Shown here in pieces: positions 18,348 through 26,852 of a stretch of DNA of 64,000 bases. Made by a program: the position numbers and the translations under genes. The notes under the pieces were generated by a model that was given only the letters and a program-made list of their open reading frames with translations, made no database searches and was not told the DNA's origin. Where the stretch lies: the NCBI RefSeq assembly GCF_036946125.1, contig NZ_JAQIJT010000002.1:2534656-2598655 (forward strand), read 5' to 3'. Source of the DNA: Sphingomonas adhaesiva. Lineage in GTDB: Bacteria; Pseudomonadota; Alphaproteobacteria; Sphingomonadales; Sphingomonadaceae. How positions within the stretch are numbered: position 1 is the stretch's first letter; each line of letters begins with the position of its first letter.

Positions 18348-19754
18348 ATGACGGACAAGACGATCAACCGGCGTGACGCGCTGCGGGGGGCGGCGATCGC
18401 CGGGGCGGCGGTGGCGGGATCGCTCGCGATTCCCGCATCCGCCGCCCGCGCCGCGCCGCGACCGTCGAGCGATCAGGCGGAGACGGCGGCGCGTGCCGGC
18501 AATCTGCTGGCACCGCGTCCGCCGATGGGGTGGAACAGCTGGAACAGCTTCGCCACCACCATCACTGAGGCGCAGGCCCGCGAGACGGCCGCGATCATGC
18601 GGGACAAGCTGCTGCCGTTCGGATACGACGTCTTCACCGTCGACATCCAATGGTATGAGCCCAAGGCGTCGAGCTACGAATACAACACCGCCCCGATCCC
18701 CGCCATGGACGGCTACGGCCGCCTGATCCCCGCGCCCAATCGTTTTCCCTCCAGCGCGGACGGGTCCGGCTTCACCAGGCTGGCCGCCGACGTCCACGCG
18801 ATGGGGATGAAGTTCGGCATCCACCTGATGCGGGGCATCCCGCGTCTCGCGGTGAAGAAGAACCTGCCGGTGCTGGGCACGCGCTACCGCGCGCAGGACA
18901 TCGCCGATACGACCAGCATCTGTTCGTGGAACCCCGACATGTACGGGGTGGACATGAGCAAGCCGGGTGCGCAAGCCTATTACGACAGCGTCTTCAAGCT
19001 CTACGCCGACTGGGGCGTCGACTTCGTCAAGATGGACGACATGAGCCGCCCGTATGACGCCCATGCGCCCGAGATCGAGGGGGCGCACAAGGCGATCGTC
19101 AACACCGGCCGGCCGATGGTGCTCAGCCTGTCGCCGGGCGAGACGCCGGTCATTCGCGGCGACCACGTCCGCGAATATGCGCAGATGTGGCGGATTTCCG
19201 ACGATTTCTGGGATGACTGGGCGATGCTCGAGGCGCAATTCGTCCGGCTGGAGAACTGGAACCCGTGGCGCCGCCCCGGTGCGTGGCCGGACGCCGACAT
19301 GCTGCCGCTGGGCCGCCTCGCGCTGGGCGAGCGCGACACGAAGTTCACCCCCGACGAGCAGCGGACCGTGATGACCCTGTGGTCGATCGCGCGTTCGCCC
19401 CTCATCATGGGCGGCGACCTGCGCTATCTCGACGCGCCGACGCTCGCGCTGCTGACCAACCGCGCGGTGCTGGCGGTCAATCAGGCGTCGACGGACAACA
19501 AGCCCCACTTCCTCGAGGACGGCACGCGGATCTGGTCCGCCCGGCCGGAGGATGCGCCCGGCGATCGCTACGTCGCGCTGTTCAACACGTCGAAGGCTGC
19601 GAAGGAGGTGGGCATCCCGCTCCAGACGCTCGGCATCAGCGGTTCCGTTCAGGCGACCGACCTGTGGTCGGGCGCTCGGCTGCCGCGCGTCGACACGCGG
19701 CTGGTCCAGACCCTTCCGCCCCACGGATCCGCCCTGATCCGCCTGCAGGCATGA
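18348..19754 (+). CDS. GH27 alpha-galactosidase / beta-L-arabinopyranosidase, Tat-type leader (copy 1)
   Basis: Family 27 glycoside hydrolase of 468 residues. A twin-arginine leader (RRDALRG at 8-14 and a hydrophobic Ala-rich stretch) is followed by the GH27 start PPMGWNSWNSFATT. Asp230 in VKMDDM is the expected nucleophile; MWRISDDFWDDW holds the expected acid/base region and SPLIMGGDLR is the family C-terminal signature. The start at 18348 has GGGAGG upstream and follows the operator at 18306. GH27 includes both alpha-galactosidases and beta-L-arabinopyranosidases, and the arabinose genes nearby make either possible. A close paralogue follows at 19913. Confidence 0.9.
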   Translation: MTDKTINRRDALRGAAIAGAAVAGSLAIPASAARAAPRPSSDQAETAARAGNLLAPRPPMGWNSWNSFATTITEAQARETAAIMRDKLLPFGYDVFTVDIQWYEPKASSYEYNTAPIPAMDGYGRLIPAPNRFPSSADGSGFTRLAADVHAMGMKFGIHLMRGIPRLAVKKNLPVLGTRYRAQDIADTTSICSWNPDMYGVDMSKPGAQAYYDSVFKLYADWGVDFVKMDDMSRPYDAHAPEIEGAHKAIVNTGRPMVLSLSPGETPVIRGDHVREYAQMWRISDDFWDDWAMLEAQFVRLENWNPWRRPGAWPDADMLPLGRLALGERDTKFTPDEQRTVMTLWSIARSPLIMGGDLRYLDAPTLALLTNRAVLAVNQASTDNKPHFLEDGTRIWSARPEDAPGDRYVALFNTSKAAKEVGIPLQTLGISGSVQATDLWSGARLPRVDTRLVQTLPPHGSALIRLQA

Positions 19755-19912
19755 TGCGTCCGTCGGGCGGCACGACGGGCAGATGCCCGCACCGGCATGG
19801 TCGGCACCGGCGGGCGTCGCGCCACGCACGGCCCGACTGACCGGCACGGGCCATCGGGCCGGACTGCGCTGCGCGGCGCCGGTGGACGGCATGGAAGGAA
19901 GACGGGAGGGAC

Positions 19913-21316
19913 ATGATGGAGAACGACGCATCGCCGGCGGTCAGCCGGCGCAGCGTGCTGCTGGGCGCGGCCGCCGGTGCCGCGTCCGCCGCGGCGGCGC
20001 GTGCCGGCGCCGCGGCGGCATCGTCCGAGCCGGCACTCGCGCTGCGCCCGCCGATGGGGTGGAACAGCTGGAACAGCTTCGCCACCACGATCAACGAAGC
20101 GCAGGCGCTCGAGACGGCGCACATCATGGCGGCCAGGCTGCTGCCGTTCGGCTACGACATCTTCACGATCGACATCCAGTGGTACGAGCCGTCGGCGTCG
20201 AGCTACGACTATAGCGCGACGCCGGTGCCGACGCTGGACCGGCATGGGCGGCTGCTGCCCGCGCCCAATCGCTTTCCCTCCAGCGCCCGCGGGGCGGGCT
20301 TCGCGCCGCTGACGGACAAGATCCACGCGCTGGGCCTGAAGTTCGGCCTGCACCTGATGCGCGGCATTCCGCGGCTGGCGGTGGAGCGGAACCTGCCGAT
20401 CGAGGGCACGCCCTATCGCGCCGCCGACATCGCCGACCGCGACAACCCCTGCCACTGGAACCCCGACATGTGGGGCGTCGACATGACGAAGCCCGGGGCG
20501 CAGGCCTATTACGACAGCGTGTTCCGCCTGTATGCGTCCTGGGGGCTCGACTTCATCAAGATCGACGACATGAGCTACCCCTACGATACCCGTGCCGCGG
20601 AGATCGAGGCGGTGCACGCCGCGATCGCCCGATGCGGCCGGCCGATCATCCTCAGCCTGTCGCCGGGCGAAACACCGCTGCTGCAGGGCGACCATGTGTC
20701 GCGCCACGCGCAGATGTGGCGGATCGCGGACGATCTGTGGGACGAATGGCCGATGCTGGAGGCGCAGTTCGCCCGGCTGGAGAATTGGACGCCCTATCGC
20801 CGGCCCGGGGCGTGGCCCGACGCGGACATGCTCCCCCTGGGGCGGCTGGCCCTTGGGGAGCGCGACACGCGCTTTACGCCCGACGAGCAGCGCACGCTCA
20901 TGACCCTCTGGGCGATCGCGCGCTCGCCGCTCATCATGGGGGGCGACCTGCGCCATCTCGACGCCCCGACGCTCGCCCTGCTGACGAACCGCGAGGTGCT
21001 GGCAGTCAATCAGGCGTCGACCGACAACCGCCCGCACGACGTGCAATGGGGGCTGCGGATCTGGTCGGCGCGCGCTTTGGGATCGGAGGATCGCTATGTT
21101 GCCCTGTTCCATCCGGGCGACAAGCTGAACCCGAAGCGCGAACCGCGCGAAGTAGCCATCGGCCTCGACCAGCTCGGCCTCACCGGCGCGGTGCGCGTGC
21201 GCGACCTGTGGTCGGGCCGCGACCTGGGACGTGCGGAGGGCAGGGTCGCGGCCACCTTGCCGGTACACGGCGCGGCGCTGTTTCGCGTTTCTCCCGAGGC
21301 GCGGGCCACGACCTGA
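19913..21316 (+). CDS. GH27 alpha-galactosidase / beta-L-arabinopyranosidase (copy 2)
   Basis: Tandem paralogue of the preceding gene, 467 residues, with a similar Tat-like leader (SRRSVLLG). Asp218 in IKIDDM is the expected nucleophile. Long identical blocks such as PPMGWNSWNSFATTI, LPLGRLALGERDT and RSPLIMGGDLR show a duplication. Differences lie in the leader, the region after YRAADIADR (DNPCHW against TTSICSW) and the C-terminal beta-sandwich, which has an extra charged loop (LNPKREPREV). GGGAGGG lies just before the ATG at 19913; ATG 19916 is equally usable. The 158-bp gap to copy 1 shows no obvious operator, so cotranscription is likely. The two copies may split the alpha-galactoside and beta-L-arabinopyranoside specificities. 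Confidence 0.9.
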   Translation: MMENDASPAVSRRSVLLGAAAGAASAAAARAGAAAASSEPALALRPPMGWNSWNSFATTINEAQALETAHIMAARLLPFGYDIFTIDIQWYEPSASSYDYSATPVPTLDRHGRLLPAPNRFPSSARGAGFAPLTDKIHALGLKFGLHLMRGIPRLAVERNLPIEGTPYRAADIADRDNPCHWNPDMWGVDMTKPGAQAYYDSVFRLYASWGLDFIKIDDMSYPYDTRAAEIEAVHAAIARCGRPIILSLSPGETPLLQGDHVSRHAQMWRIADDLWDEWPMLEAQFARLENWTPYRRPGAWPDADMLPLGRLALGERDTRFTPDEQRTLMTLWAIARSPLIMGGDLRHLDAPTLALLTNREVLAVNQASTDNRPHDVQWGLRIWSARALGSEDRYVALFHPGDKLNPKREPREVAIGLDQLGLTGAVRVRDLWSGRDLGRAEGRVAATLPVHGAALFRVSPEARATT

Positions 21317-21563
21317 CGCGGCCTGCGCGTCGGGACGGATGACGGAGCCGGCCGGCGACCCCCGGCGCCGGGACACGCCGCACGGCAGTCGCGATCGCGC
21401 CCGCGGTCGTGTTTCGACCATGGAGCGTCCGCCGGGTTTGTACGGATCGATAGCCAATGGCGATAAGTGGCCGGGCAATGCCGATTGGACCCGCCGCCGC
21501 CGCGCGTTAGCTTTGCGTCATGGACGGGCCCGGACGATGGCGCGCCGGAGAGGAACCACGGGC

Positions 21564-22640
21564 ATGACCCGGATCGCTGCCGCACTGCCGCGCCCGGATA
21601 CCGTGACGCCGGAATGGCTCGCCGCGCGGCTCGGGCCCGGCGTGACGATCACGGCTCTGGCGATGCAGCCGGTCGGAACCGGCCAGCTGGGCGACACCGC
21701 CCGCTTCACCCCGACCTACGCGCCCGGTTCCGCCCCGGCCCCGGCGACGATCATCGGCAAGTTCGCCGCCGCCGATCCCGACAGCCGCGCGGTCGCGGCC
21801 GCCTGGCGATTGTACGAACGCGAGGTCGGCTTCTACCGCCACCTCGCCGCCGATGCCGCGATCGCCACCCCACGCTGCTACGGTGCGGCGTTCGACGCCG
21901 GGACCGACGCCTTCGTGCTGCTGCTGGAGGATTGCGCCCCGGCGACACCCGGGGATCAGTTCGCCGGCGTGTCCCCGGACGCGGCACTGCGCGTCATGCG
22001 AGAGGCGGCGCGCCTGCACGCCGCGTTCTGGGATCGCGGCGATGACCCGGCGTTGCAATGGCTGGATACCGGACCACTGGCGCAGCCCTTCTACGAGGCC
22101 GGCGTGCTGCGCGGCGCCTGGCCCGCGTTCCGCGACCGCTATGCCGACCGGCTGACCGACGACATGGTGTGGGTATGCGACGGACTGGCCGAGCGCTACG
22201 AACGGTACGGCGCGCCGCTCGATCGCCCGCGCTGCCTGACGCACAACGATTATCGCCCGGACAACATGCTGTTCGGCGCCGACGGCGGCGTTCGCGTGGT
22301 CGACTGGCAGTCCGCGGCGCTGGGCCATAATGCGGTCGATGTCGCCTATATGATCGGCGGCGCCTTCACCCCGCCGGATCGTCGCGCCGCGGAAGGTGGC
22401 CTGCTGGACACCTATCTCGACGAACTCCGGCGCGGCGGCGTGACGGGCTACGGCCGCGCCGAACTCGACGAGGATTATCGCCACTTCTCCTTCGCCGGGA
22501 TCAACGTCGCGGTGGGCGCCGCTATGATGGTCAAGCGCACCGAGCGCGGCGACCGCATGTTCCTGACCATGCTCGACCGCCACGTCGCCCATGTCCTCGA
22601 CACCGGCGCGATGGCGATCCTGCAGGCACCACCGCCCTGA
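21564..22640 (+). CDS. APH/choline-kinase fold phosphotransferase
   Basis: Predicted small-molecule kinase of 358 residues with the aminoglycoside-phosphotransferase fold. Landmarks are the N-lobe VGTGQLGDT, EVGFYRHLAAD, the catalytic loop LTHNDYRPDNMLF near residue 228 (Asp base and Asn) and the metal-binding VVDWQS near residue 250. GGAGAGGAA lies upstream of the ATG at 21564. It converges on the P450 operon and is a distant paralogue of the kinase at 24468. Members of this broad group phosphorylate hydroxyl groups of lipids, steroids and antibiotics, so no specific substrate is claimed. Drug resistance is not implied. Confidence 0.75.
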   Translation: MTRIAAALPRPDTVTPEWLAARLGPGVTITALAMQPVGTGQLGDTARFTPTYAPGSAPAPATIIGKFAAADPDSRAVAAAWRLYEREVGFYRHLAADAAIATPRCYGAAFDAGTDAFVLLLEDCAPATPGDQFAGVSPDAALRVMREAARLHAAFWDRGDDPALQWLDTGPLAQPFYEAGVLRGAWPAFRDRYADRLTDDMVWVCDGLAERYERYGAPLDRPRCLTHNDYRPDNMLFGADGGVRVVDWQSAALGHNAVDVAYMIGGAFTPPDRRAAEGGLLDTYLDELRRGGVTGYGRAELDEDYRHFSFAGINVAVGAAMMVKRTERGDRMFLTMLDRHVAHVLDTGAMAILQAPPP

Positions 22641-22662
22641 CGACGTCACGCCGCGCAGGAGG

Positions 22663-23112
22663 TCAGTCCGCGCGTCCCAGGGCGCCGACGCGCTCGCCCG
22701 CATCGCCGCCCACCGTCGTCCAGGCCGTGCCCGGCGCCCGCCCGGCGAGGAAATCGATCGTCGCTGCGGTGTCGAAGCTCTCGGCGACGTGAGAAATGCC
22801 CGCCGGCCCGCTTCGCACGAACAAGGTATATTCGTTCTCGTACCAGTCCGCGGCGAAGTGGGACCAGGCGCGGTAGGTGAACCGCACCGCGCTCGTCGCG
22901 TCGTCCCCCGCCTCGTCGAGGATCGTCACGACGCAATCGGGGCGATGATGCTCGGTCCATACCTGCCGGTTGAAGGCGCTGACCGCATCGCGCCCCTCCA
23001 GTGGCGGCACCCCCAGCGAAGCGGAGATGCGCCACCGGACGTCCGGCGCATAGAGCGCACGCATCGCCGCCACGTCGCCGAAGCGCTCGGCCAGCTTCCG
23101 CGCGGGCGTCAT
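22663..23112 (-). CDS. SnoaL/NTF2-like domain protein
   Basis: Small alpha+beta cone-fold protein of 149 residues. FGDVAAMRALYAPDVRWR near the N-terminus and GRDAVSAFN near residue 45 are typical of SnoaL-like polyketide cyclase or hydroxylase-associated proteins. The ATG overlaps the P450 stop (ATGA), so it is translated with the P450. The family includes isomerases, cyclases and dehydratases; a partner role in turnover of the P450 product is inferred only from the coupling. Confidence 0.75.
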   Translation of the reverse strand: MTPARKLAERFGDVAAMRALYAPDVRWRISASLGVPPLEGRDAVSAFNRQVWTEHHRPDCVVTILDEAGDDATSAVRFTYRAWSHFAADWYENEYTLFVRSGPAGISHVAESFDTAATIDFLAGRAPGTAWTTVGGDAGERVGALGRAD

Positions 23113-24356
23113 CCCCGACCGGCCCGGTAGCGGATCGGCAGCGACGTGAGCCCGGAGACGAAGCTCGCTTCGACCCATTTCGGCTCTCCCGCCAGCTGGA
23201 AGTCGTCGATCCGCGCCAGCATTTCCGCGAAGAGGATGCGGATTTCCAGCTTCGCCAGCGCATTGCCCAGGCAGGTGTGCGGACCATAGCCGAACGCCAG
23301 ATGCTTTCGCGCATCGGGGCGATCGACCCGGAACTCGAACGGCCGATCGAACACCGCCGCGTCGCGATTGGCGGAGGGGTAGCACATCATCAGATTGTCA
23401 CCCGCCCGCACCCGCTGCCCCCCGACCTCGCAGTCGGACACCGCGGTACGGAAGAAGTGCTTCACCGGCGTGGTCCAGCGAATGAATTCGTCGACGGCCT
23501 TGCCGATCAGCGACGGGTCCGCCCGCAGTTTGGCCATTTCCGCCGGGTTCTGAATCAAGGCGAGAAGCCCGCCCGAAATCGATGAGCTGGTCGTATCATG
23601 CCCCGCGGCCGCGACGATCAGGTAGTAAGCGTTGCGCTCCGCCTCGCCGATTGGCGCGCCGTCTATCGTCGCGGTGGCGAGGATCGTCGCGACATCGTTG
23701 CGCGGGGAGGCGCGACGATCGGCGGTGATCCCGGTGAAATAGGCGTTGAACGCGTTGAAGGCGTCGACCATTCCGGCCATCCCCTCGACACCGCCGACCG
23801 CCCCGAACAGCTTCTGCGACAATTGCAGCATCAGCGGCTCGTCCTCGCGCGGGACGCCCAGCACGATCATGATCGTCCGCAGCGGGAACCACGCCGTGAC
23901 ATCCGCCGCGAAGTCGCACGCGCCGCCCATGTCGATCATCCTGTCGACCGTCTCGCGCGCCAGGGCGGCGATCTCGTCCTCCAGGCTCTTGAGGCTCTTG
24001 GCCCCGAACCATGCCGAGGTGAGCGCGCGATAGGCACGATGTTTCGGGTCGTCCATCGCGACCAGATTGTCGGCGAACTTGCGGCTGCCGGTCTGCTCGA
24101 ACAGCAGGTCCTCGTCCGCCGCCGTCACCAGAAACTGGCGCGGGTCGTTGAGGAACCTCTTCGCGTCGATTTCGACCGCCATGATATCGGCGTGACGCGT
24201 CACCGCCCAAAACGGTCGGTAGCGGTCCGGCGCCGTCCAGTGCACCGGGTCGTTCTCGCGCAGCCAGCTGAACGCGCGGTGGTAGCTGTGCTCATCGCCA
24301 TAGGTCTTGGGATCGACGATGACCTCGTCGATGTTATCGGAAAGCGTTTGATCCAC
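23109..24356 (-). CDS. Cytochrome P450
   Basis: Heme monooxygenase of 415 residues, soluble bacterial type. The I-helix AGHDTT (251-256), the ExxR pair Glu290/Arg293 and the heme-binding loop FGYGPHTCLG with Cys362 are all present, so it should be catalytically competent. The GTG start at 24356 is chosen because GGAGAGGAGAAA lies just upstream. Motif spacing resembles the CYP125/142-like steroid or terpenoid oxidases of actinobacteria and sphingomonads, but the subfamily cannot be fixed by eye. No ferredoxin or reductase is adjacent, so electrons must come from partners elsewhere. It is probably in one operon with the kinase at 24468 (111-bp gap) and the SnoaL-like gene. Confidence 0.9.
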   Translation of the reverse strand: MDQTLSDNIDEVIVDPKTYGDEHSYHRAFSWLRENDPVHWTAPDRYRPFWAVTRHADIMAVEIDAKRFLNDPRQFLVTAADEDLLFEQTGSRKFADNLVAMDDPKHRAYRALTSAWFGAKSLKSLEDEIAALARETVDRMIDMGGACDFAADVTAWFPLRTIMIVLGVPREDEPLMLQLSQKLFGAVGGVEGMAGMVDAFNAFNAYFTGITADRRASPRNDVATILATATIDGAPIGEAERNAYYLIVAAAGHDTTSSSISGGLLALIQNPAEMAKLRADPSLIGKAVDEFIRWTTPVKHFFRTAVSDCEVGGQRVRAGDNLMMCYPSANRDAAVFDRPFEFRVDRPDARKHLAFGYGPHTCLGNALAKLEIRILFAEMLARIDDFQLAGEPKWVEASFVSGLTSLPIRYRAGRG

Positions 24357-24467
24357 GACTTTCTCCTCTCCATCGGCGATCCTGCGCAGCCACCGGCGAC
24401 GCGTCCAATCGGGTTTGCGCGGATATTCATCGACGTTGCCGATCGTTCGGCGCGATCGAGATGGCGA

Positions 24468-25541
24468 TCAGTCGATCGCCGCGATTGAATCCCAGTCGAT
24501 CGCGGCGGCGAGATTGCGGCGCAGCAGCGTGAGCAGCAACGCATCGAGCGGCGGCGACAGCGTGAGTAGCCCGTAGGCCGCGATCGTCGTCATCAACCCG
24601 CTGAGCAGCTGAATCCGATAGTCGCGCGTGACATCCGTCAGCGGATAGCCGTCACCGAAGGTCGCCACATAATAGGCCAGCAGGTCGCGTTCGTGCGCGC
24701 GCCGGTCCGCTTCGGTGACGCTGCCCGACATGAAATAGCCGACGTCATGCATCGGGTTGCGCCAGCCGGTCAGCTGCCAGTCGATCAACACCGCCTGCAC
24801 CTCGCCGGCGTTGCGATCGAGGAACAGGATATTGTCGACGCGCGGGTCGCCATGCGTCAGCGTTCCGTGGTGCATCGGCAGGCGGTACCATCGCGGTGCC
24901 GCCGCCACCGCCGCCTCGACGGTCGCCATTTCCCGCTCATTCAGGCGCGCCGCGACATGCTCGCGAATGATCGGCAAGGCGCGCTCGATCGCGGCGATCC
25001 AGTAATCGGCGGTCGCCGCCATGCTCATCGACCATTCGGGGGCATCGGCTTCCTTCATCGGGAAGTACCGCCGATGCAGCCGCGCCAGCTCGGCCACCAC
25101 CGCACGCGCGTCCGCGGGACTGCAGCCCGCGATCTGATCGCCCGCGCGCGAGGTGCGCGACAGATCCTCCATGACGAGGTTGATGTTGTCGTGTCCGCCC
25201 GCGACCCAGTGCAGCCGCGGGGTGCGGCAGGCCTGCGCGGCCAGCGGATAGCTTCCCGTTTCACGAAAGTAGGAGCCGCTGCTGATTCCGTGCGCGTGCG
25301 CGACCTCCCCTGAGCAGCGGAACTTGCACACCACCGATGCCGGCGCCTCGCCCGCGGCGGCGTGGGTCAGGTCGATCCGTACGGTGTCGCTGACGTTCCC
25401 GTTGCCGATCGGCGTCACCACGAAGTCCGTCACCGACGCGGTCGCGTAGCCCGCCTGTCGCAGCACCGCGGTCAACCATGCGGCATCGATCTCGTCGAGA
25501 CGGTCCAGCAGGCGTGGCGTGCCCAGCGCGATCTCGTTCAT
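24468..25541 (-). CDS. APH/ecdysteroid-kinase-like phosphotransferase
   Basis: Second APH-fold kinase of 357 residues. GNGNVSDTVRIDL marks the nucleotide-binding N-lobe, LTHGDPRVDNILF near residue 225 the catalytic loop and LIDWQLTGWRNPMHDVGYF the metal-binding segment. GGGAGAGG lies upstream of the ATG at 25541. It is upstream of the P450 on the same strand and divergent from the LysR gene, an arrangement typical of a regulator with its target operon. Similar kinase-P450 pairings occur in lipid and steroid catabolic gene sets, where the kinase phosphorylates an alcohol. The substrate here is unknown. Confidence 0.75.
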   Translation of the reverse strand: MNEIALGTPRLLDRLDEIDAAWLTAVLRQAGYATASVTDFVVTPIGNGNVSDTVRIDLTHAAAGEAPASVVCKFRCSGEVAHAHGISSGSYFRETGSYPLAAQACRTPRLHWVAGGHDNINLVMEDLSRTSRAGDQIAGCSPADARAVVAELARLHRRYFPMKEADAPEWSMSMAATADYWIAAIERALPIIREHVAARLNEREMATVEAAVAAAPRWYRLPMHHGTLTHGDPRVDNILFLDRNAGEVQAVLIDWQLTGWRNPMHDVGYFMSGSVTEADRRAHERDLLAYYVATFGDGYPLTDVTRDYRIQLLSGLMTTIAAYGLLTLSPPLDALLLTLLRRNLAAAIDWDSIAAID

Positions 25542-25604
25542 ACACCTCTCCCGTCGTCGCCCCGGCGAGCGATCTGGTCGTTGAGTGACACACGTCCATG
25601 GCAG

Positions 25605-25639
25605 CCACCAATCGGATAGACCTGCGCATTGATCGGTGG
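25605..25639. promoter_or_regulatory. Inverted repeat in the kinase-LysR divergent promoter
   Basis: CCACCAATC (25605-25613) and GATCGGTGG (25631-25639) form an inverted repeat with one mismatch and a 17-bp spacer. The position between divergent genes makes it a candidate LysR binding site. The footprint length fits LysR regulators, but no other copy was found in the window. Confidence 0.35.
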
Positions 25640-25807
25640 AGGCGATGAGCGGGCGCGGGTTCCCGACCGGCGGCACAGACGATAACCGGACGGGCGACCT
25701 CACCCTCGCCCGCGCCCGGCCTGTGAGCTGATCTATAGACGATGCCGATAGGTCTGGTATTTCGCTGGGATCTGCCGATGTCGGGTCGGCAGAGGAGAGG
25801 GGAAACC

Positions 25808-26776
25808 GTGTTCCATCCGGAGCTACGATTGTTACGCAGCTTCGCTGCCATCGCGGCGGAGGGATCGCTCACGCGCGCGGCGGAGCGGCTCAACCTGACC
25901 CAGCCGACGGTTTCGGGTCAGCTCAAGGAGCTGGAACAGGCGATCGGCCACCCGCTATTCCATCGCACGACGCGCAGCGTCGCGCTGTCGGTGCACGGCG
26001 CGCGGCTGCTGCCGCTCGTCGACGACCTCCTCGTCCGGGCCGAACGGCTGCGGCAGGAGGTCGAGGCGATGCAATCGGCCGATCGTACCCGGTTCCGCCT
26101 CGGCGCGGCGATGTACACGATGGACCTCCCCGAGCGCGTCGCATTGCTCGACGCCTTCGCGGCGGAGCATCCCGAGATCGGCTATTCGATCGACAACCGC
26201 TTGCAGAGCGCGCAGATCCCCGATCTCGTCGGTGACCGTCTCGACGTATCGGTCCTGCTGGGGATCAGCGCGCCGTGCGTGGAGCCGGGGATGGACGCGA
26301 CGACGATCTACAACGAAACGCAATATCCCGACACGCTCGACCGGGTGGTATTGCGGCGCCAGGCGATGAACCTGCTGGTCCCGCGTGGATCCCCCCTTGA
26401 GGCCTGTCGGGTCATCCCGCGCAGCGCCTTGCGGGGGGTGCGCGTCGCGATGATCAACCATGAGCATGGCAGCGCGCTGACCGATCCGATCGAGGCATTC
26501 TTCGCCGATTGCGGTGCCGAGCTGGTGATCCCCGCCGAAGGAAACGCGCTGGCGGTCGAGCGCTATGCCGAGCGCCACGGCATCTGCGCCCTGGGGATCG
26601 GCTGGTTCCCGGTCCCACCCGGCCTGGCGCCGCGGGCGGTGGAGGGTCTGCATTTCTGGCTCGACTTCGCGGTCGTGCTGGGGCGCGACGCCAATCGCGC
26701 CGCTCGCCAGTTCTTCGCTTTTGCACGTCGCTGGCAGGCCGCGCGCGAGGCGACCGAGACAGGCCCGGTCGCCTAG
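25808..26776 (+). CDS. LysR-family transcriptional regulator
   Basis: DNA-binding regulator of 322 residues. The N-terminal winged helix-turn-helix (LRLLRSFAAIAAEGSLTRAA, then LNLTQPTVSGQLKELEQAIG) is canonical LysR. The remainder is a periplasmic-binding-protein-like effector domain. A GTG start at 25808 is preferred because AGGAGAGGGGAAA lies directly before it and it leaves the usual short N-terminus; ATG 25742 would add 22 unusual residues. It is divergent from the kinase-P450-SnoaL operon, which it probably controls. The effector domain ends in a non-consensus Ala-rich tail. Confidence 0.9.
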   Translation: MFHPELRLLRSFAAIAAEGSLTRAAERLNLTQPTVSGQLKELEQAIGHPLFHRTTRSVALSVHGARLLPLVDDLLVRAERLRQEVEAMQSADRTRFRLGAAMYTMDLPERVALLDAFAAEHPEIGYSIDNRLQSAQIPDLVGDRLDVSVLLGISAPCVEPGMDATTIYNETQYPDTLDRVVLRRQAMNLLVPRGSPLEACRVIPRSALRGVRVAMINHEHGSALTDPIEAFFADCGAELVIPAEGNALAVERYAERHGICALGIGWFPVPPGLAPRAVEGLHFWLDFAVVLGRDANRAARQFFAFARRWQAAREATETGPVA

Positions 26777-26792
26777 GCCGGCCGGGATCGAG

Positions 26793-26833
26793 CGCCCGGC
26801 GGGGTGCCGATCGGCGGTGCTGCCGACCGGGCG
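26793..26833. terminator. Hairpin between convergent lysR and AMP-ligase genes
   Basis: CGCCCGG (26793-26799) pairs with CCGGGCG (26827-26833) in the 76-bp gap between two convergent genes. No T-tract follows on either strand, so the terminator call is tentative. Confidence 0.3.
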
Positions 26834-26852
26834 GAGACGTCGCGAGCCGCGG

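Noticed and set aside
21564..22640. Antibiotic-resistance kinase
   Set aside because: Only the general APH fold is visible; context is metabolic and no aminoglycoside-specific features were recognised.
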